Part shown: piece after piece, positions 44,068-49,800 of the stretch
Layout: every line of letters begins with the position of its first letter
Position numbering within the stretch: position 1 is the first letter of the stretch
Translations under genes and position numbers: made by a program
The notes under the pieces: generated by a model
The model's database searches: none
What the model was told of the DNA's origin: nothing
The model's input: the letters and a program-made list of their open reading frames with translations, nothing else
Origin: an uncultured Clostridia bacterium
Lineage (GTDB): Bacteria > Bacillota > Clostridia > TANB77 > CAG-465
DNA length: 49,800 nucleotides
Direction of reading: 5' to 3'
NCBI GenBank assembly: GCA_944388545.1
Contig: CALXJE010000045.1
Location: 1-49,800, forward strand

Positions 44068-46464
44068 ATGTATAGTAAAGAAATAGATAAAAAGTGGCAA
44101 GATAAATGGTACAACTCAGATTATTTTAATGCTAAAGATGATAAGAAAATGAAAAAGTTTTATGGGTTAATAGAATTCCCTTATCCATCAGGAGTGGGTC
44201 TACATGTAGGGCATGTAAGAGCATTTATGGGAATGGAAGTTATAGCAAGGAAAAAAAGATTAGAAGGATATAACGTACTATTTCCAATAGGTTGGGATGC
44301 GTTTGGTCTTCCAACTGAAAATTATGCTATTAAAACGGGAATTCATCCTAGAGTAGTAACGGATAAAAATATAGAAACATTTACAAAGCAACTTAAAACA
44401 TTAGGATTTTCTTTTGATTTTACAAGGCAGGTAGATACAACTGATCCTAGTTTCTATAAATGGACACAATGGATATTTTTAAAATTATTTGAGAAAGGTC
44501 TTGCATATAAAGATAAAACTGAAGTAAATTATTGTAATAATTGTAGAGTAGTGCTAGCAAATGAGGAGTCTCAAGGCGGAAAATGTGATAGATGTGGTGG
44601 TGAAGTAGTACAAAAAGAGAAAGAAGTATGGATGCTTAAAATTACAGATTATGCGGACAAGTTATTAGAAGAACTAGATAATTTGGACTATTTACCTAGA
44701 ATAAAAACAATGCAGGAAAATTGGATAGGAAAGTCAACAGGTGCAGAAGTTAATTTTGATATATACGGAAAAGAAGGTAAATTAAAAATATATACTACAA
44801 GACCAGATACGATATTTGGAGTAACTTTTATGGTTATAGCGCCAGAACATCCTATAATACAAAAATATAAAGATAAAATTGAAAATGTAGAAGAGATAGA
44901 AATGTATGCAAAGGAAGCTAAGAAAAAGACAGAGTTTGAAAGAGTTCAACTTGCAAAAGATAAAACTGGTGTTGAAGTAAAAGGAATAAAAGCAATTAAT
45001 CCTATAACTGGAAGAAATATACCTATATGGGTTTCAGACTATGTAATGATGGGATATGGAACTGGTGCAATAATGGCAGTACCAGCTCACGATACAAGAG
45101 ATTATGAATTTGCAAAGAAATTTAATATTGATATTATACCTGTAATAGAGGGTGGAGATGTAGATAAAGAACCTTTTACAGATATAAATAATGGAAAGAT
45201 GATTAACTCTCAATTCCTAAATGGATTAGATGTAAAAGATGCTATAAGTAAAATAATAGAGTATATAGAAGAAAATAAAATTGGGAAAAAAGCAGTTAAT
45301 TACTCTATGAAAGACTGGGCTTTTGCAAGACAAAGATACTGGGGAGAGCCTGTACCTATAGTTAAATGTGAGGATTGTGGACTTGTTGCAGTGCCAGAAA
45401 ACGAACTTCCATTAAAATTACCAGAGGTAGAAGATTTTAAACCAGGTGAAGGAGGAGAATCACCATTAATAAAAGTAGAGTCATGGGTAAATACTAAATG
45501 TCCTAATTGCTCAAAACCTGCAAAAAGAGAAACAGATACCATGCCTCAGTGGGCAGGATCTAGCTGGTATTATTTAAGATATGTTGATCCGCACAATAAT
45601 AATGAACTTGCTTCTAAAGAAAACTTAGAATATTGGACACCAGTTGATTGGTATAACGGTGGTATGGAGCATGTTACTAGACATTTAATTTATTCTAGAT
45701 TCTGGCATAGGTTTTTATATGATAATGGTATAGTTCCAACAAAAGAACCATATAAGAAAAGAACAGCTCAAGGTTTAATACTAGGTTCAGATGGGGAGAA
45801 AATGTCTAAATCTAGAGGAAATGTAATTAATCCGGATGATATTATAAATGAATATGGAGCAGATACATTAAGGGCATATATATTATTTATAGGAGATTAT
45901 GAAATGGCAGCTCCTTGGTCTGATAATGGAGTTAAAGGAGTAAAGAAATTCTTAGATAGAGTGGTTCGTTTAGAAAATTTTGTGGATTTAAACGGCTTTA
46001 AAAACGAAGAAATAGAAAGAGAACTTAATAAAACAATTAAGAAAGTTACAGAAGATTATGAAAACATGAAATACAATACGGCAATAGCTCAAATGATGAC
46101 ATTTGTAAATTTAGTGTATAAAATAGGGAAAATAAGTAAAGAAGATTTAAACAAGTTTTTATTGGTACTAAACCCTGTAGCTCCACATGTTACAGAAGAA
46201 GTGTGGTCAAAATTTAATGATGATATGATAATTAATAATAGCTGGCCTAATTATGACGAAAATAAAATAAAAACAAATACAATAGAACTTGCAGTTCAAG
46301 TAAATGGCTCAGTAAAATTTAGAGTAAATGTTCCAGTTGATGCTTCTAAAGAAGAAATAGAAGATATAGTTATGAGTGATAATAATTTAACTAAATATGT
46401 GAACAAAGATAGTATTAAAAAATTAATTATAGTGCCTGGAAGAATTATTAATTTTGTTATATAA
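44068..46464 (+). CDS. leuS: Leucyl-tRNA synthetase
   Basis: 798 residues, bacterial length. Class I signatures HVGH (46-49; variant of HIGH) and KMSKS (578-582). Zinc-ribbon cysteines are CNNC/CDRC near residue 155, the editing domain has YTTRPDTIFGVTF and MAVPAHDTRDYEFA, and the second zinc cluster CEDCG/CPNC precedes the return to the catalytic core. It charges tRNA-Leu. Good site TATGGAGGATAAATA. No T-box leader is visible in the short upstream gap, so it is read from the lipid-kinase transcript. Confidence 0.98.
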   Translation: MYSKEIDKKWQDKWYNSDYFNAKDDKKMKKFYGLIEFPYPSGVGLHVGHVRAFMGMEVIARKKRLEGYNVLFPIGWDAFGLPTENYAIKTGIHPRVVTDKNIETFTKQLKTLGFSFDFTRQVDTTDPSFYKWTQWIFLKLFEKGLAYKDKTEVNYCNNCRVVLANEESQGGKCDRCGGEVVQKEKEVWMLKITDYADKLLEELDNLDYLPRIKTMQENWIGKSTGAEVNFDIYGKEGKLKIYTTRPDTIFGVTFMVIAPEHPIIQKYKDKIENVEEIEMYAKEAKKKTEFERVQLAKDKTGVEVKGIKAINPITGRNIPIWVSDYVMMGYGTGAIMAVPAHDTRDYEFAKKFNIDIIPVIEGGDVDKEPFTDINNGKMINSQFLNGLDVKDAISKIIEYIEENKIGKKAVNYSMKDWAFARQRYWGEPVPIVKCEDCGLVAVPENELPLKLPEVEDFKPGEGGESPLIKVESWVNTKCPNCSKPAKRETDTMPQWAGSSWYYLRYVDPHNNNELASKENLEYWTPVDWYNGGMEHVTRHLIYSRFWHRFLYDNGIVPTKEPYKKRTAQGLILGSDGEKMSKSRGNVINPDDIINEYGADTLRAYILFIGDYEMAAPWSDNGVKGVKKFLDRVVRLENFVDLNGFKNEEIERELNKTIKKVTEDYENMKYNTAIAQMMTFVNLVYKIGKISKEDLNKFLLVLNPVAPHVTEEVWSKFNDDMIINNSWPNYDENKIKTNTIELAVQVNGSVKFRVNVPVDASKEEIEDIVMSDNNLTKYVNKDSIKKLIIVPGRIINFVI

Positions 46465-46510
46465 TTACTATGTAGTTGTAACATCATGATACGAAAGAGG
46501 TATAAGATAT

Positions 46511-47939
46511 ATGTTTGGAAATTTTAATATGGATATATTTAAGCAAATATATGGAGAAATTATAATAATACTTGTGTTTTTATGTTTTATATTTATCTTG
46601 TATAGATTAAAACAAACAAAAGCTATTTCAAATGCTGCATATAATGATGCTTTAACTGGAAAAGGAAACAGATATAAATTTAATCAAGTAATGGAAAGAC
46701 TAGTAACAGATGCTGATAGCAAATTTGCTTTATGCTTTCTTGATTTAGACGGTTTCAAACATATAAATGATAATATGGGTCATGATGCTCGGTGATGAAC
46801 TTTTAATAAAACTATCTAATGTACTTGCGGGAGCACTCCCTGAAAATGGTGAAGTATTTAGACTTGGCGGTGATGAATTTGCCATTATATTTAATAACAT
46901 TATAGATAGAGCTGAAGTAGAGGAAAATGTAAAAAAAATAAACGCAGCCGTAAAAGAACCAATGGATATAAGGGGAACACAAATTAATTTAGAATATAGC
47001 TTAGGAATATCTATATTTCCTGAAGATTCAAAAGACAGAGTAGAACTTACAAACTTTGCTGATGCTGCAATGTATCATGTAAAAGAGACTGGTAAGAATG
47101 GATATTATTTTCATAATGAATCACTTAAGGCAAAATTAGATAACAAAAATAAAATGGAATTAGATTTAAAGAAGGCTTATGAAAATAATGAATTTGATAT
47201 TGATTTTCAACCTCGAATTAATGTAAAAGATAGTGATGAAATATGGCTTGAAGCATTACTTTATTGGAATCATAGTACACTTGGCAAGTTAAGAGCGCAA
47301 TATTTTCTAAGTTATATAGAAAGTATAGGATTGGTCATAAATGTAGATGAAATAGTACTAAAAAAATCTATTGATAAGTTGATAGAATTAAAAGCACAAG
47401 GATATTCTAATGTTAAAATCGCATTAAATTTATCACTTAGACATTTTATGAGAAGTGATTTTATTGAAAGAATATGTAATATATTAGAAAATAAAAGATT
47501 TGAACATGGAAGCTTAATGATTGAAATAACAGATTTGATTGATGACTCTAAAATAGAAGATTATAAATTAAAGATGGATAGACTAAAAGAGTATGGAGTA
47601 AAAATATCTGTAAATAATCTAGATATAAAATATGAAATAATGAGCTTATTTAAAAAATTACCTGTAGACGAGGTAAAAGTTAGCGCTGAATATGTGGAGA
47701 AAAGTTCAATATTTAACAATTCTGTTTTAAGTGATATAGTAGAACTAGGAAAAGATTTATACTATGAAGTTACTGTTGTTAAAGTTGAAAATGATAGAGA
47801 ACTAGAAAATGCATTGAAATGTAAAGTTGATAAAATACAAGGTAATTATATTTATAGACCTATAGAAGAAGATGAACTACCTCAGTTTTTAAATGAGTAT
47901 TCAGAAATTAGAAATCAGATATTAAGAGTTAAGGAATAA
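46511..47939 (+). pseudogene. GGDEF plus degenerate EAL protein, split by a +1 frameshift
   Basis: One membrane anchor (about 12-32), then a GGDEF domain starting AYNDALTGKGNRYKFNQVM. The frame leaves after INDNMGHDA at CGG (46790-46792), followed at once by TGA. Skipping one C gives GDELLIKLSNVL, the expected continuation, then RLGGDEFAIIF with an intact GGDEF. The EAL part keeps EALL but lost others: NNLDIKY for DDFGTGY, KVS for KID, VEND for AEGVE. It would make c-di-GMP, or bind it through the dead EAL, if the frame is restored. Site CGAAAGAGGTATAAGATAT. Confidence 0.88.
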
Positions 47940-47966
47940 TTTGTATAAAAATATAATTAATGTAAT

Positions 47967-47999
47967 ATACTATACTATGAAAATTAGTATAGTATAATT
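47967..47999. promoter_or_regulatory. Inverted repeat at the -10 region of the flavin reductase gene
   Basis: ATACTATACTA (47967-47977) and TAGTATAGTAT (47985-47995) are perfect 11-bp arms with a 7-nt gap. A TATAAT-like sequence overlaps the right arm (AGTATAATTT). It could be an operator or a weak terminator of the preceding gene; the lack of a T-run favours the former slightly. Confidence 0.4.
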
Positions 48000-48016
48000 T
48001 ATAAAGGAGAATAATT

Positions 48017-48577
48017 ATGAGTAAAATTTCTTGGAAACCTGGAACTATGATTTATCCTGTTCCAGCTGTATTAGTATCATGTGGGGACATAGAAAAACCT
48101 AATATATTTACAGTGGCGTGGACTGGTATAGTAAATACAGATCCTGCAATGACATATATATCTGTTAGACCAGAAAGGTATTCATATAACATAATTAAAG
48201 AAAATGAAGATTTTGTTATAAACTTAACTACAAAGGATTTAGCTTTTGCAACTGATTATGCAGGTGTAACTAGTGGAGCTAAAGTAAATAAAGTAGAAAA
48301 ATTAGGAATTCATTTAGAGTCAAGTAATTTTGTAAAATCACCTATGATAAGTGAAAGTCCAATTAGTATTGAATGTAAGGTAATAGAAGTTAAAGAATTA
48401 GGTTCACACCATATGTTTTTAGCAGAAATAAAATGTGTAAATGTTGATGAGAAATATATAGATAGCAATGGAAAATTTGATATGGAAAAATGTAATCTCA
48501 TTGCTTATTCACATGGTCAGTATTACACATTAGGAGAAAGAATTGGGAAGTTTGGATATTCAGTAAAGAAAAAATAA
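48017..48577 (+). CDS. Flavin reductase-like FMN-binding protein
   Basis: 186 residues with the flavin reductase/FMN-binding split-barrel pattern: PVPAVLVSCGD, NIFTVAWTGIVNTDPAMTYI, VRPERYSYNII and DFVINLTT. These bind FMN and reduce it or pass electrons in anaerobes. GTAGGAG-type site AAAGGAGAATAATT. It follows an inverted repeat that may regulate it. Confidence 0.9.
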   Translation: MSKISWKPGTMIYPVPAVLVSCGDIEKPNIFTVAWTGIVNTDPAMTYISVRPERYSYNIIKENEDFVINLTTKDLAFATDYAGVTSGAKVNKVEKLGIHLESSNFVKSPMISESPISIECKVIEVKELGSHHMFLAEIKCVNVDEKYIDSNGKFDMEKCNLIAYSHGQYYTLGERIGKFGYSVKKK

Positions 48578-48597
48578 ATAAATAAATAAATAAATGA
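48572..48597. repeat. AAAT tetranucleotide microsatellite
   Basis: Five tandem AAAT units directly after the flavin reductase stop. Short and non-coding. Confidence 0.8.
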
Positions 48598-48598
48598 A

Positions 48599-48634
48599 AA
48601 TAACATAAGTTCTATATGACTTATGTTATTTTTT
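48599..48634 (+). terminator. Terminator after the flavin reductase gene
   Basis: AATAACATAAG (48599-48609) pairs with CTTATGTTATT (48620-48630), then T residues. Confidence 0.85.
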
Positions 48635-48688
48635 AGAATATTGTTAAGAAAAAAATACATAATATTGTTAAGGAATAAGTGAGAATTT

Positions 48689-49504
48689 ATGAAAGATAAA
48701 AATAAAAAAACAATATTTATAACAGGAAGTGGTTCCGGGCTTGGGAAAAGTGCTGCTATAGCACTTGCTAAAAGAGGTCATAAAGTAATTGCTAGTGTAC
48801 ATTATAACCAGCAAATAGACGATATGTTAGAAATAAAAGAAAAAGAACAGCTTAATATGGAAGTAATAAAATTCGATATTACTGATAGTCAAGATAGAAA
48901 TAAAATATTAGAATACGATATAGATGTTTTAATTAATAATGCTGCATTAGCAGATTCAGGGAGTGTAGCAGAGGTAGATATTAATAGAGTAGAGAAAGTA
49001 TTTGATACAAATGTTTATAGTAGTATTTGTTTAACTCAACTCGCGTTAATTAATATGATTAAAAAAAAGAAAGGGAGAGTAATATTTATATCATCCCTAG
49101 TTGGAAGAGTATCTCTTCCATTTTTAGCACCATACTGTATAAGTAAATTTGCAATAGAGAGCCTTGCATCGTGTCTTAGAAACGAAATGAAGATTTTAAA
49201 TAAAATACAAAAAATTAATATTCAAGTAGGAATTATAGAGCCAGGGGCTTATGCAACAGGGTTTAATAGAGATAGTAATAGTAAAAAATATGCATGGATG
49301 GAAAAGGATTCATATTTTAAAGAAAACTTAGAAGATATAAAGAAGATAGAAAAAAAGATATGGGATTTTACAGAACTTAAAAATTATGATAGTATAATTA
49401 AAAAGTATATTAAGGCTGTAGAAGATAGGAAGGTTAAACATAGATATTATGCGCCATTATATCAGGCTGTAGGAATACAGATTCTTAGAATTTTTGGCCA
49501 GTAG
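48689..49504 (+). CDS. Short-chain dehydrogenase/reductase
   Basis: 271 residues. The Rossmann start is ITGSGSGLGKSAA, then DVLINNAAL, IFISS (catalytic Ser), and YCISK (catalytic Tyr and Lys in the YxxxK pattern). Substrate unknown; the long C-terminal part (residues 180-271) is typical of SDRs on larger substrates. Weak site AAGGAATAAGTGAGAATTT. Single gene. Confidence 0.9.
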   Translation: MKDKNKKTIFITGSGSGLGKSAAIALAKRGHKVIASVHYNQQIDDMLEIKEKEQLNMEVIKFDITDSQDRNKILEYDIDVLINNAALADSGSVAEVDINRVEKVFDTNVYSSICLTQLALINMIKKKKGRVIFISSLVGRVSLPFLAPYCISKFAIESLASCLRNEMKILNKIQKINIQVGIIEPGAYATGFNRDSNSKKYAWMEKDSYFKENLEDIKKIEKKIWDFTELKNYDSIIKKYIKAVEDRKVKHRYYAPLYQAVGIQILRIFGQ

Positions 49505-49753
49505 TTAATAATTAGGATATTAATTAATTCTTTTATGTATTAATAAAGAAATGTGAAAGAATTTATCCGTATGATATTATTTGTTCTGTTTAAATAATCT
49601 CAGCTTTACATCGGATTATAAAACTGGATTTTTATATTTTAGCGAAGTCTTGCTTGAATTTTTTGAGGAATGCCAGGGAAAAAACATCAATTATTACAAA
49701 AATTGAATAATGGTACTTAAATATGGAAAATATTAACAAAATATAATATATTT
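49505..49753 (+). other. Non-coding region with possible gene remnant
   Basis: No complete gene. One frame near 49622-49709 reads TGFLYFSEVLLEFFEECQGK and stops at TGA, less AT-rich than its surroundings, without a start or ribosome site. It may be a fragment of a decayed gene. Otherwise nothing is supported. Confidence 0.3.
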
Positions 49754-49799
49754 GTGTTACAGAGTTATGTTTTTGTGAATAACTCTGTAACACTTTTTA
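49754..49799. terminator. Strong terminator at the window end
   Basis: A 15-bp perfect stem GTGTTACAGAGTTAT (49754-49768) with ATAACTCTGTAACAC (49779-49793), then TTTTT. It ends a plus-strand transcript, perhaps that of the SDR or a small RNA. Confidence 0.9.
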
Positions 49800-49800
49800 A

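Noticed and set aside
48572-48597. AAAT repeat as a phase-variation tract
   Set aside because: It lies after the stop codon, not in a coding or promoter region.

Overview
The window looks like chromosomal DNA of a very AT-rich, endospore-forming Firmicute, most likely an uncultured gut-type Clostridium relative. The evidence is strong AGGAGG-type ribosome sites, A/T-ending codons, RNase Y, SpoVS and SpoIIE, a flavin thioredoxin reductase that appears not to use NADPH, and several c-di-GMP domain genes. No species can be named from the sequence alone.

Layout. 1-1740 is the tail of a mobile element: the C-terminus of a large serine recombinase, a TnpV-like protein, three consecutive perfect inverted repeats and a MobC-like ribbon-helix-helix protein with no relaxase. 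1742-2943 holds two minus-strand membrane-protein genes, one with its N-terminus in another frame across an A8 run. 2944-3735 is largely non-coding. 3736-11048 carries a stand-alone EAL phosphodiesterase, AlkD-like repair protein, Maf, a Ca2+/cation antiporter, an E2-like protein, rny, ymdB-like and spoVS. 11086-14327 holds hypotheticals, an anchored family-5 solute-binding protein and a broken pilin-like gene. 14595-21654 has rpsO, a frameshifted Ca2+ P-type ATPase, a rhodanese and hypotheticals. 21675-27282 has smc, a truncated acyltransferase fused to a decayed mrnC copy, a GGDEF protein and intact mrnC. 27572-32700 has a hypothetical, an ECF sigma/anti-sigma/membrane-protein operon, spoIIE and tRNA-Arg(UCU). 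33595-36033 is a thiol-redox operon (flavin TrxR, CcdA, TlpA-like, Trx). 36090-38693 has a PIN-domain protein and an SPFH/NfeD pair. 38890-42996 has a degenerate GH18-like protein and two pilin-like paralogues. 43170-49504 has a lipid kinase, leuS, a frameshifted GGDEF/EAL gene, a flavin reductase and an SDR.

Three observations stand out. (1) The last ~130 bases of the 654-residue pilin-like/FGE-domain gene (about 42851-42980) are about 51% G+C and adenine-poor, with codons unlike the rest of the gene. Together with the C-type-lectin-like fold and terminal GFR motif, this is what the variable region of a diversity-generating retroelement (DGR) target looks like. No reverse transcriptase or template repeat is in the window. 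(2) Three genes have +1 frameshifts, and each coincides with an in-frame CGG codon, where skipping the C restores the family sequence as a glycine codon (two sites are certain, one is in a gene also carrying a stop). This could be assembly error, mutation or recoding. (3) The redox operon's TrxR lacks the NADPH motifs, suggesting a ferredoxin-linked enzyme feeding a CcdA/TlpA export path.

Working together: EAL, GGDEF and GGDEF/degenerate-EAL genes suggest c-di-GMP signalling. RNase Y, YmdB and MrnC cover RNA turnover. The sigma operon and SPFH/NfeD pair suggest membrane homeostasis. SpoVS and SpoIIE show sporulation.
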